Origin: Abyssisolibacter fermentans
GTDB lineage: Bacteria > Bacillota > Clostridia > Tissierellales > MCWD3
Direction of reading: 5' to 3'
Assembly: GCF_001559865.1 (NCBI RefSeq)
Contig: NZ_LOHE01000075.1
Span: 1 to 46,822 of the forward strand
DNA: 46,822 nucleotides
In this document: in pieces, positions 35,265 to 43,558 of the stretch
Numbering within the stretch: the stretch's first letter is position 1
Layout of the letters: every line of letters starts with the position of its first letter
Notes under the pieces: model-generated
The model's database searches: none
What the model was told of the DNA's origin: nothing
The model's input: only the letters and a program-made list of their open reading frames with translations
Made by a program: the position numbers and the translations under genes

Positions 35265-35957
35265 ATGAGGGGGCTTTTAATAGCAATTGATGCAGTAGAT
35301 GGTAGTGGTAAAGAAACGCAGACGAGAAAGCTTTATGATAGGCTGTGTGAAGATGGATATAATATAAAGAAAATACAATTCCCTAATTATGACAGTCCTT
35401 CATCATCGTTGATAAAAATGTATTTGAATGGAGATTTCGGCAAGAATGCGAATGAAATAAGTCCATATGTTGCTTCAACTTTTTATGCTGCTGATAGATA
35501 TGCTTCATTTAAAACATTATGGGGTGATTTTTATAACGAAGGAGGCATAATTTTAACTGATAGATATACAACTGGTAACATGGTACATCAAGCATCCAAA
35601 ATAATTAATAAAGCTGAAAAAAAGGTTTTTTTAAACTGGTTATACGACTTAGAATTTAATATATATGGTATACCAAAACCAGATTGCGTTATCTTTCTAG
35701 ATATGCCAATAAATTATACTAAAGAACTAATTAAAAATAGAGCTAATAAAATAAATGGGCTTGATAATAAAGATATACACGAAAGAGATACTTCATATCT
35801 AGAAGCATCTTATAACAATGCAGTTGAAATTGCTCAGGAATATAATTGGAAAAGAATTGAATGTGTGAAAGATGAAAAGATAAGAAGCATAGAAGATTTA
35901 CATGAGGAGATATATGCCTATGTCGTACAAATGATTAAGTCTTCAATTAAAAAATAG
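35265..35957 (+). CDS. tmk: thymidylate kinase-like protein
   Basis: Phosphorylates dTMP to dTDP. The 230-residue product has the P-loop DAVDGSGKETQTRKLY (about 9-24), IKKIQFPNYDSP, FYAADRYASF, ILTDRYTTGNMVHQASK (DRY/TTGN motif) and PDCVIFLDMP. Two features depart from the usual family: Glu after the P-loop lysine (GSGKE rather than GSGKT/GSGKS), and the ~230-residue length. A related deoxynucleoside/dTMP kinase group in clostridia has such sequences, so substrate choice is a little less certain. ATG 35265 follows TAGGAGG. Confidence 0.82.
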   Translation: MRGLLIAIDAVDGSGKETQTRKLYDRLCEDGYNIKKIQFPNYDSPSSSLIKMYLNGDFGKNANEISPYVASTFYAADRYASFKTLWGDFYNEGGIILTDRYTTGNMVHQASKIINKAEKKVFLNWLYDLEFNIYGIPKPDCVIFLDMPINYTKELIKNRANKINGLDNKDIHERDTSYLEASYNNAVEIAQEYNWKRIECVKDEKIRSIEDLHEEIYAYVVQMIKSSIKK

Positions 35958-36095
35958 AACAAAAGATAATATAAAACATCCAAATTTTGAAATGTTTGAT
36001 ATTTTATAAGTATAGCTGATATAATATAGGTATAATACTAGTTATGATTAAATAATGAACCTATAATAATGTTATTATAAGAAAGGGGTGTAATT

Positions 36096-36425
36096 GTGAA
36101 GCTAGTTATTGCAATAGTTCAAGATGAAGATGCTCATAAGTTATTAGATAAGTTAATGGAAAATAATTTTGGAGTAACTAAATTAGCTTCAACAGGAGGA
36201 TTTTTAAGGTCAGGTAATACCACATTGATTATAGGTGTACAAAAAGAAAAAGTAGACGAGGTTCTAAATATAATAAAAGATTTATGTAAAAGTAGAAAAC
36301 AAATCACATCATATCCTGCAACGACTACTTGGTCAATGGGAAGTTATGTACCATATCCTGTAGAAGTACAAGTTGGAGGAGCAACTGTATTTGTAGTTGA
36401 TGTTGAAGAATTTAAAAAGTTTTAG
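36096..36425 (+). CDS. darA: cyclic-di-AMP receptor DarA (PII-like, YaaQ)
   Basis: A 109-residue PII-like trimer protein that binds cyclic di-AMP. It begins MKLVIAIVQDEDAHKLLDKL and has the ligand-contact block GVTKLASTGGFLRSGNTTLI; the B-loop-like YPATTTWSMGSYVPYPVEVQ is followed by GGATVFVVDVEEF. GTG start 36096 after GAAAGGGGTG. Its partner proteins are still unclear. Neighbours tmk, yaaR and holB are in the Bacillus order. Confidence 0.93.
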   Translation: MKLVIAIVQDEDAHKLLDKLMENNFGVTKLASTGGFLRSGNTTLIIGVQKEKVDEVLNIIKDLCKSRKQITSYPATTTWSMGSYVPYPVEVQVGGATVFVVDVEEFKKF

Positions 36426-36476
36426 TTAACAGATATTAGTTTTTTAATGATAGAATAATCCTAGAGGAGACTAAAT

Positions 36477-36929
36477 ATGAAGGTAAGTGATATTTTAACG
36501 CAATCAACTAATACTTTAGATGTTAAACAAAATGATCCTAATAAGAAACAATATAAGCTTGAAAAAACTTTTAAAGATGAGTTTAAAAGATTGGGAGATA
36601 TATCTGTAAAAGAAAAATTAAATATTTTACTAAAAAGAATCGATGTGCAATCAGAGAGAATAGTAAAAAATATGGACGTTCGAGAAGTAATCGCCTACAA
36701 AAAGCTTATATCTGAATTCTTAAAGGAATCGGTTGATTCGATGGTCAAATTTAGTAAAAATAGCTTTTTAGATAGAAGAGGTCGCCATAGAGTGTTTGCA
36801 ATAGTAAAAAAAGTAGACAAAGAAATGGAACAACTCACAAAAGATGTATTAAAAAATGAAAAAGATAATATAAAGATATTGAAACGATTAGATGATATTA
36901 GAGGACTGATAATAGACATATATATGTAG
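36477..36929 (+). CDS. yaaR: YaaR-family protein (DUF327)
   Basis: A 150-residue, basic and helical protein of the YaaR/DUF327 family. The central region MDVREVIAYKKLISEFLKES and SFLDRRGRHRVFAIVKKVDK are the recognisable parts. Function is unknown in the family. Start ATG 36477 follows AGAGGAGAC. It lies between darA and holB as in Bacillus. Confidence 0.85.
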   Translation: MKVSDILTQSTNTLDVKQNDPNKKQYKLEKTFKDEFKRLGDISVKEKLNILLKRIDVQSERIVKNMDVREVIAYKKLISEFLKESVDSMVKFSKNSFLDRRGRHRVFAIVKKVDKEMEQLTKDVLKNEKDNIKILKRLDDIRGLIIDIYM

Positions 36930-36980
36930 CTTGTTCGGATTATTCAGAAAAATAAATTCTCTACTGAAACTATTTAATCC

Positions 36981-37063
36981 TGATTATTCATATAACTTTT
37001 AATAATAAGGTGTAAGCTTCTAAATTAGAAAATTTATATAAGCAGTTGTTATGTGAATAATCA
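36981..37063. repeat. R3 inverted repeat upstream of holB
   Basis: TGATTATTCATATAAC (36981-36996) and GTTATGTGAATAATCA (37048-37063) match at 15 of 16 positions in inverse orientation. The same arms occur at 23680/23955 and, decayed, at 32694. The element ends 38 bases before the holB start. Confidence 0.65.
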
Positions 37064-37100
37064 AGTGCTAGTCGTAACATTAACCATAGAGGAGAGTAAA

Positions 37101-38114
37101 ATGAAATACGATGATATAATAGGACATGATAAAATAATTCAGAATCTTAAAGATATCATAATTAATGATAAAGTTGTGCATGCATATTTATTTAGAGGTG
37201 CAAAATCATTAGGCAAATCATCGATAGCTAATATATTTGCAAAGACATTATTATGTGAAAAAAAAGGAAGTTCTCCTTGTAATAAGTGTTCAGCGTGTAT
37301 TAAATTTGACCATGGAAATCATCCTGATTTCAGTATAATAAAATCAGAAGGTAAATATATTAAAAAAGGACAAATTGATGAGATACAAAATAGTATCAAT
37401 TTATTTCCATATGAAGGTGATAAAAAAGTATATATAATAAAAGATGCAAATAATATGACGGTTGAGGCTCAGAATAGTTTTTTGAAAACATTAGAAGAGC
37501 CTCCTAATCATGCTATAATAATTATGACTTGCGTAAATAGTTATAATTTATTACCAACGATAGTATCTAGGACACAGATATTTACTTTTTTCCCTGTCGA
37601 AACTACTAAAATAAAAGAGGCATTAATTAATAAGTGCGAAGTAAAAGAAGAAGAAGCTGAATTTATTACATCATTTTCAAATGGAATAGTAGGTATGGCG
37701 TTAAAAGAGTATAGAACTCAAAAATTTAAAGACCTTAGGAATAAAATTATATCTATTGTAACTAATTTAATAAAAGATGTTGATTGTAATATTTTCGAAG
37801 TTACAGAATTTTTTATAGAAAACAAAGATGATTTAGATCAAATTTTAGATATATTATTAATTTGGCTTAGAGATTTATTGATTATTAAGCTAACTAATGT
37901 ACATAATAAATATATTATAATAAATAAAGATAAATATGATATATTAATCTCACAAGCAGAGAAAATAACAAAAAATAAATTAACTGATATTGTTGATATA
38001 GTTGAAGAAGCAAAATACAATATTAAAGCAAATGCAAATTCAAAGCTTAATCTTGATGTGATGCTTCTAAGGCTACAGGAGGTATTATTATATGGTAAAT
38101 GTAGTAGGTGTTAG
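37101..38114 (+). CDS. holB: DNA polymerase III delta' subunit
   Basis: A clamp-loader subunit, paralogue of DnaX. The 337-residue product has a degenerate P-loop (RGAKSLGKSSIANIFAKTLL, with Ser/Leu changes), a zinc module CNKCSACIKF, VYIIKDANNMTVEAQNSFL in place of the Walker B DExH, and the SRT-type sensor VSRTQIFTF, consistent with a non-catalytic delta' subunit. ATG 37101 follows AGAGGAG; an upstream GTG at 37053 lies in the R3 arm. It overlaps yaaT by 23 bases, so the two are translationally coupled. Confidence 0.92.
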   Translation: MKYDDIIGHDKIIQNLKDIIINDKVVHAYLFRGAKSLGKSSIANIFAKTLLCEKKGSSPCNKCSACIKFDHGNHPDFSIIKSEGKYIKKGQIDEIQNSINLFPYEGDKKVYIIKDANNMTVEAQNSFLKTLEEPPNHAIIIMTCVNSYNLLPTIVSRTQIFTFFPVETTKIKEALINKCEVKEEEAEFITSFSNGIVGMALKEYRTQKFKDLRNKIISIVTNLIKDVDCNIFEVTEFFIENKDDLDQILDILLIWLRDLLIIKLTNVHNKYIIINKDKYDILISQAEKITKNKLTDIVDIVEEAKYNIKANANSKLNLDVMLLRLQEVLLYGKCSRC

Positions 38115-38904
38115 ATTTAAAAAAGCAGGAAAGATTTATTATTTTGATCCTGTACAAACAAATGCAAAAAAAGATGATTATGTAATAGTAGAAACGGTTA
38201 GAGGAATAGAATTTGGTCAAATAGTTGTGGGACCAAAACAAATTTCTCAAGAAGAATTAGTATCTCCTTTAAAAAATGTTATAAGAGTAGCTGAACAAGA
38301 AGATATCGAAAAGCATGAGGAGAACAAAAGAAAAGAAACCGATGCATTTGACATATGTTTGAAAAAAATAGAAGAACATGGACTTAATATGAAGCTAATA
38401 GATGTTGAATATACATTTGATAATAATAAAGTTATTTTTTATTTTACAGCAGATGGTAGAGTAGATTTTAGAGAATTAGTTAAAGATTTAGCTGCAATAT
38501 TTAGAACAAGAATAGAACTTAGACAAATTGGAGTAAGAGATGAAGCTAAAATGATAGGAGGACTAGGAACTTGTGGTAGACCATTGTGTTGTTCTTTATT
38601 TTTAGGAGATTTTGAACCAGTTTCAATAAAAATGGCAAAAGAACAAAGCTTATCACTAAATCCTACAAAGATTTCAGGGATTTGTGGAAGACTTATGTGT
38701 TGTTTAAAATATGAACATGAAACATATGAGAATTCTCTTAAAAAAATGCCAGATGTAGGTTGTCCAGTATGTTGTGGTTTAGGAAAAGGTGTGGTACTAA
38801 ACGTAAACCCATTACTAGAAAATGCAAAGGTCAAAGTAAAAATGCAAGATGGTTCAGATGAAATTCACACTATAAAAGTAGAAGATTTAGAAACATTAAA
38901 ATAG
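38092..38904 (+). CDS. yaaT: PSP1 domain protein YaaT (RicT)
   Basis: A 270-residue PSP1-family protein. In Bacillus, YaaT/RicT with YlbF and YmcA forms a complex with [4Fe-4S] clusters that affects Spo0A phosphorelay, competence and RNA processing. Here the Cys-rich blocks GGLGTCGRPLCCSLFLGDF and GICGRLMCCLKYE are conserved, with further GCPVCCGLGKG. ATG 38092 after AGGAGGTATTATT lies inside the holB end. YabA, which follows in Bacillus, is not present; a ferredoxin gene lies next instead. Confidence 0.92.
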   Translation: MVNVVGVRFKKAGKIYYFDPVQTNAKKDDYVIVETVRGIEFGQIVVGPKQISQEELVSPLKNVIRVAEQEDIEKHEENKRKETDAFDICLKKIEEHGLNMKLIDVEYTFDNNKVIFYFTADGRVDFRELVKDLAAIFRTRIELRQIGVRDEAKMIGGLGTCGRPLCCSLFLGDFEPVSIKMAKEQSLSLNPTKISGICGRLMCCLKYEHETYENSLKKMPDVGCPVCCGLGKGVVLNVNPLLENAKVKVKMQDGSDEIHTIKVEDLETLK

Positions 38905-39121
38905 ACTAGCAAACTAAGTAGTAGGAAATTTACTAGCAGAAGTTTACTTGGATAAATTTAGAATAATCATACAAAATCAAGATATTTAGCTTTCTTCATC
39001 ATAAACATAGTATATTATTCTAATATATATAAATAAGCATGATTAAAAATACTTTTATTAATACTTGATACATGGTAAAATAGATAAGTAGATTTTAAAG
39101 AATGCTAAGGAGGTGTCTTAA

Positions 39122-39292
<171 letters not shown>

Positions 39293-39304
39293 TCAATAAT
39301 ACAT

Positions 39305-39331
39305 AAAAAAGACCCCATAAGGGTCTTTTTT
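39305..39331 (+). terminator. ferredoxin terminator
   Basis: AAAAAAGACCC / GGGTCTTTTTT with a 5-base loop. Confidence 0.9.
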
Positions 39332-39511
39332 ATAGTATATTGTTTACAAAATCAACAATATGATTATGCTTTAAGCAAAGTGTTTACTAGAGTTTACTTT
39401 AAAAAATATACATCAAAGTTATCATGATATATATTAGTTTTATAATTTTAGTATCTATAGATTATCCAAGATTATTTTTATATCCAGAATGGTGTAGTTT
39501 AAATTTAAGCC

Positions 39512-39596
39512 TTTGTATACAGTTTGAGTAAACAAACTCTGGTTTGCTAGAATTCACTATTTCTATCTTGTATACCAGATTTTATTAAACTGGTTT
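39512..39596. repeat. imperfect direct repeats upstream of the methyltransferase gene
   Basis: TTTGTATACAGTTTGAGTAA... (39512-39545) and CTTGTATACCAGATTTTATT... (39568-39596) share the GTATAC(C)AG core and both run to GGTTT. They lie in a 369-base gap (39293-39661) that holds the ferredoxin terminator and otherwise no gene I can support. Confidence 0.35.
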
Positions 39597-39661
39597 AACT
39601 AAACTGTAAACAGTATTGGTTAAAAACATATGTGCTATAATACAAACTAAGAGGTGAAAAT

Positions 39662-40399
39662 ATGGAAATATACGAAAATGAAAGAGTAGATGACTTGCAA
39701 CTCAAAGGTTTAAAAATAATACAAAATACTGAGGGGTTTTGTTTTGGTATAGATGCAGTGTTATTAGCTAATTTTAGCACATTTAAACCTAATTCTACAT
39801 GTGTTGATTTAGGGACAGGAACAGGAATCATTCCATTGATATTATGGGGGAAGAAAAAACCCAAAAAAATATATGCAGTAGAGATACAGAAAAATATCGC
39901 TGAAATGGCCCATAGAACAATGCGAATGAATAACCTAACTAATGATATAGAAATTATAAATACGGACCTAAAACAAGCAAATAAAGCCTTAGAAACACAT
40001 AAATTTGATGTAGTCACAAGTAACCCGCCGTATATGCCAGTAGGTAGAGGAATTATAAATCCAAACGAAAGCAAGTGTATTTCAAGACATGAAGTGAGTT
40101 GTTCATTAGAAGACGTAATAAAGTCAGCTAATGATCTATTAAAAAATGGGGGTTCTTTTTTCATGGTTCATAGACCTCATAGACTAACAGATATTATGTA
40201 TTTATTAAGACAATATAGGTTAGAGCCCAAAATCATTAGATTTGTTCATCCTAAAATCAATAAAAAACCAAACTTATTATTAATTAAATGCATAAAAGGA
40301 GCAAGACCTGAACTGAAATTTCTAGAACCACTTTATGTTTATAATGAAGATGATACATACACAGATGAAATAAAGAGTATTTACAGTAGCGAATCGTAA
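39662..40399 (+). CDS. tRNA1(Val) adenine-N6 methyltransferase-like protein (TrmN6/YabB)
   Basis: A 245-residue SAM-dependent methyltransferase. Motif I is VDLGTGTGIIPLIL, the acidic residue after strand 2 is in YAVEIQ, and the catalytic NPPY-type motif is SNPPYMP, as in N6-adenine methyltransferases. The early LKIIQNTEGFCFGIDAVLLA block is typical of TrmN6/YfiC/YabB. ATG 39662 follows AAGAGGTG. rsmI follows after 32 bases, as in Bacillus (without the yazA gene that lies between there). Confidence 0.9.
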   Translation: MEIYENERVDDLQLKGLKIIQNTEGFCFGIDAVLLANFSTFKPNSTCVDLGTGTGIIPLILWGKKKPKKIYAVEIQKNIAEMAHRTMRMNNLTNDIEIINTDLKQANKALETHKFDVVTSNPPYMPVGRGIINPNESKCISRHEVSCSLEDVIKSANDLLKNGGSFFMVHRPHRLTDIMYLLRQYRLEPKIIRFVHPKINKKPNLLLIKCIKGARPELKFLEPLYVYNEDDTYTDEIKSIYSSES

Positions 40400-40431
40400 A
40401 TGCTAAAAATCAAATAAGAAAAGGTGATATT

Positions 40432-41280
40432 TTGAATGAGTATGGGAAATTACGTATATGTGCAACACCTATTGGTAATCTAAAGGATATAACATATAGG
40501 GTAGTTGAAACTTTAAAAGAAGTTGATTTAATAGCAGCAGAAGATACTAGACATACACTAAAGATTTTAAACCATTATGATATAAGAAAGCCTCTTATCA
40601 GTTATCATGAGCATAATAAAGCTAAAATTGGTTTGAAGCTCATTGAAAAATTAAAAGCAGGAGTAAACATAGCTTTAGTGTCTGATGCAGGTATGCCTGG
40701 AATATCAGATCCTGGGGAAGATTTAATTAGGCTTGCCATAGAAAATAATATACAGGTTGATGCATTACCAGGAGCTAGTGCTTCTATATTAGCACTAGTG
40801 TTATCAGGATTTTCAACTAAAAAATTTGTTTTTGAAGGTTTTTTGCCATCGGCTAAGAAAGAAAGGAAAAGAGGATTAGAGAAATTAAAGACAGAGTACA
40901 GAACGATAATTCTTTATGAAGCCCCTCATAGATTACTTGACTTATTACAAGATATAAGTAATGTATTAGGAAATAAAAATATAGCTATAGCAAGAGAATT
41001 AACCAAAAAGTATCAGGAAATTTGCAGAGGAACTGTTTTAGAGATTATAGAAATTTTTGCAAACAAGAGCATTAAAGGTGAATTTGTAGTGGTAGTAGAA
41101 GGTGTTTCTGAAGATGAAATAGCAGCATTTGATAAACAGTTGTGGGATGATATGGATGTAAAAGAACATCTTAGACTGTACATACAAAAAGGTTTTACAA
41201 AAAAAGAAGCAATAAAAAAAGTTTCTAAAGAAAGAAAAATCCCCAAAAATATTATTTATAAGGAAAGCATAGATCTATAA
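40432..41280 (+). CDS. rsmI: 16S rRNA (cytidine1402-2'-O)-methyltransferase
   Basis: Methylates the ribose of C1402 in the decoding centre. The 282-residue SAM enzyme of the tetrapyrrole-methylase fold shows LRICATPIGNLKDITYRV near the start, IAAEDTRHTLKIL, ALVSDAGMPGISDPGEDLI, and LPGASASILALVLSG. Start is TTG 40432 after AAAGGTGATA; an out-of-frame ATG overlaps it at 40436. Co-transcribed with the tRNA methyltransferase gene. Confidence 0.94.
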   Translation: MNEYGKLRICATPIGNLKDITYRVVETLKEVDLIAAEDTRHTLKILNHYDIRKPLISYHEHNKAKIGLKLIEKLKAGVNIALVSDAGMPGISDPGEDLIRLAIENNIQVDALPGASASILALVLSGFSTKKFVFEGFLPSAKKERKRGLEKLKTEYRTIILYEAPHRLLDLLQDISNVLGNKNIAIARELTKKYQEICRGTVLEIIEIFANKSIKGEFVVVVEGVSEDEIAAFDKQLWDDMDVKEHLRLYIQKGFTKKEAIKKVSKERKIPKNIIYKESIDL

Positions 41281-41407
41281 AATCAAAACTACTAAAATTT
41301 TGTAAAGGTATGTTATAATTTTGTTGGTTAAATATAATTTATATAAATTCAGACAAAAAAATAAAAGAGTTGTAATTTCAACCCTTTCATTTCTAAATAA
41401 ATTAGTA

Positions 41408-41644
41408 TTATTTAAGTTCTTCTAAACAAGCTGGACAAATATTTTTGCCTTTAAACTGTACAACATCTTTAGCTTGTCCACAGAAGATGCAAGCTGGAGC
41501 ATACTTTTTAAGTATAATTTGTTCTCCATCCACATAAATTTCAAGTGCATCTTTTACGGCTATATCAAGTGTTCTTCTTAATTCGATAGGAATAACAACT
41601 CTTCCTAGCTCGTCTACTTTTCTTACTATACCTGTTGATTTCAT
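41408..41644 (-). CDS. abrB: AbrB-family transition-state regulator
   Basis: A 78-residue DNA-binding regulator. It has the swapped-hairpin AbrB fold MKSTGIVRKVDELGRVVIPI, then LRRTLDIAVKDALEIYVDG, and a C-terminal extension with two CxxC pairs (CIFCGQ; CPAC), which suggests a zinc-binding tail (SpoVT-AbrB with zinc ribbon, seen in some clostridia). Start 41644 is chosen because AGGAGG lies 7 bases upstream; the ATG at 41665 would be encoded before that site. Converges with rsmI. Gene order rsmI-abrB-metG is as in Bacillus. Confidence 0.92.
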   Translation of the reverse strand: MKSTGIVRKVDELGRVVIPIELRRTLDIAVKDALEIYVDGEQIILKKYAPACIFCGQAKDVVQFKGKNICPACLEELK

Positions 41645-41969
41645 ATTGACATACCTCCTAATCATTTTCAGTCAAGAATCGACATATTTCACTCACATTA
41701 AATATTAGCAGAGATACCAATAAAAGTCAACATTTTTTTTAAAAAAAAGCAATTTTTTTTTATTGTTCAAATAATTTAGCAATTTAAACAAATAAAATGT
41801 AATGTGAATACTTATAGAATTATTGCAAATGAAAGGGTGTAGGGTTTTTATCAATTTAATTATTTTTAAGTTTATAGCACAAAAAAATTAATGTTATAAA
41901 CTTTTAATTATAAAATATATTTAATATATAAATATTTTTTTTGCAATTTAACAAAGGAAGTGTAAAAGC
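41645..41969. promoter_or_regulatory. divergent abrB/spmA control region
   Basis: A 325-base, extremely AT-rich gap with runs of T and A near 41730-41760. It must hold the abrB promoter and a sporulation promoter for spmA. No clear consensus box or additional gene is visible. Such AT-rich DNA is a common AbrB target, so autoregulation is plausible but not shown. Confidence 0.4.
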
Positions 41970-42545
41970 ATGATAAATCAAATTTGGTTTTTTTTAATTT
42001 TTATCGGAATACTTACGGCACTTGCTACTGGCAACATAAATTGCATTAACGAAGTAATTCTAAATGATACTCAAGAAGCTGTTAAATTTGCAATAAGCTT
42101 AACAGGAATAATGGCTATGTGGTTAGGAGTAATGAATATCGCCAAAAAATCTGGTCTAATTGATTCGTTATGTAAATTATTAAAACCTATTACAAAGTTT
42201 CTATTTCCTGATATACCTAACAATCATCCAGCTATAAGTTTAATAATAATGAATATGATAACAAACATGTTTGGAGCAGGTAATTCAGCTACAGCATTAG
42301 GTATTAAAGCTATGGAAGAGATGAACAAATTAAACCCCTATAAGAAAAGAGCAACAAATGCAATGTGTATGTTTTTAGTAATAAATATGTCGTCTATACA
42401 GCTAGTGCCATTAACTGTTTTAAAAATCAGAGCAGATGCAGGAGCCACTAACCCCACTGAAATAATCTCAACAGCATTAATAGCAACTACAGCTTCTACG
42501 TTAATAGGAATAATAAGTGTCAAGATTATGGAGAAAAGGAGGTAA
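41970..42545 (+). CDS. spmA: spore maturation protein A
   Basis: A 191-residue membrane protein of the SpmA/nucleoside-recognition (Gate) family. It needs SpmB and acts in spore core dehydration. The sequence has about four or five membrane segments; GIMAMWLGVMNIAKKSGLID, NMFGAGNSATALGIKAMEEM and MCMFLVINMSSIQLVPLTVL are recognisable. ATG 41970 follows AAAGGAAGTG. Its stop overlaps the ribosome site AGGAGG that serves spmB. Confidence 0.93.
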   Translation: MINQIWFFLIFIGILTALATGNINCINEVILNDTQEAVKFAISLTGIMAMWLGVMNIAKKSGLIDSLCKLLKPITKFLFPDIPNNHPAISLIIMNMITNMFGAGNSATALGIKAMEEMNKLNPYKKRATNAMCMFLVINMSSIQLVPLTVLKIRADAGATNPTEIISTALIATTASTLIGIISVKIMEKRR

Positions 42546-42574
42546 ATAATATAAAATTTTTTAATATTTTTTCT

Positions 42575-43084
42575 ATGTCCATTATACCATTTATTATATT
42601 TACAATATTAATACATGGTTATATAAAAAATATAAATTTATATGAATGTTTTGTAGAAGGAGCAAAAGAAGGGTTTAAAACTACTGTTAGAATTATGCCA
42701 TACTTAATAGCTGTATTTGTGGCAATAGGAATATTCAAAAGATCATCAGCGATGAATATATTTGTAAGCATATTTACACCAATAACTAAAATTATAGGAT
42801 TACCAAAAGAATTGATTCCGCTTATAATAATGAGACCTATATCCGGCAGTGGGTCTTTAGCACTTGTCAAAAATATTACATGCACATATGGAGCTGATTC
42901 ATTTATTGCAAGAGTAGCTGCCACAATGATGGGTTCAGCAGAAACTATATTTTACACAATGGCTATATATTTTGGAGCAATAGGTATAAAAAAATCAAGA
43001 CATACACTAACAGCTGCTTTACTATCTCATATAGGAGCTATAGCAGCATCATTAATAATATGCAATATATTCTTTGATAAATAA
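42575..43084 (+). CDS. spmB: spore maturation protein B
   Basis: A membrane protein of the same Gate family as SpmA. Recognisable blocks are YECFVEGAKEGFKTTVRIMP, LIIMRPISGSGSLALVKNI and MGSAETIFYTMAIYFGAIGI. The first ATG (42575) gives 169 residues but has no ribosome site. The strong AGGAGG at 42537-42542 points 8 bases ahead to an in-frame ATA (42551), which would give 177 residues, nearer to the usual SpmB size. The start is therefore uncertain. Co-transcribed with spmA. Confidence 0.9.
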   Translation: MSIIPFIIFTILIHGYIKNINLYECFVEGAKEGFKTTVRIMPYLIAVFVAIGIFKRSSAMNIFVSIFTPITKIIGLPKELIPLIIMRPISGSGSLALVKNITCTYGADSFIARVAATMMGSAETIFYTMAIYFGAIGIKKSRHTLTAALLSHIGAIAASLIICNIFFDK

Positions 43085-43178
43085 GAATATTATCTAGCTA
43101 AATGATTAAAATACAATGTATAGTGTTTTATATAATTATATATTTTATTTTATATTCAATAAAAGTTTAATATAATAC

Positions 43179-43207
43179 TTGACAACGAATGAGTAGTACT
43201 GTATATT
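43179..43207 (+). promoter_or_regulatory. promoter of the metG T-box transcript
   Basis: TTGACA (43179-43184), 17-base spacer, TATATT (43202-43207). Confidence 0.8.
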
Positions 43208-43234
43208 TATTTTAACTGGTAGTTAAATACAATT

Positions 43235-43492
43235 ATTAACTGTGAAGGGAAGAGTAGATTTAATAGATGTCTTTAGAGAGCCGAGGTAGGTGAAAGTCGG
43301 TGACTAAAATTAGATTGAAGATGGCCCCTGAGTTATAAAGCTGAAACTAAGTAGGTTTTGTCGGGTTGCATCCGTTATAAATGCAAGGTTATTATAGTAA
43401 CTTAGTGAGTATTTTGCTGTGAGGCAGAATAAATTAGAGTGGTACCGCGAGTATAGCTTCGTCTCTATTATTAGAGAGACGGAGCTTTTTTG
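43235..43492 (+). promoter_or_regulatory. T-box leader (Met) of metG
   Basis: The T-box sequence AGAGTGGTACCGCG (about 43436-43449) is followed by a terminator (TAGCTTCGTCTCT / AGAGAGACGGAGCT, then TTTTTT, about 43453-43492). Upstream stem I has AGAGAGCCGAGG...GAAAGTCGG, and the sequence GAAGATGGCCC places ATG at 43321-43323 as the specifier, matching methionyl-tRNA. Uncharged tRNA-Met would favour antitermination and read-through into metG, which begins 67 bases downstream. Confidence 0.9.
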
Positions 43493-43558
43493 TTGAAAAT
43501 TCTATAAATATATTTTATTAAAATTTTAAAGAATAAAATTATCAAGGAGGAGAAAGGA

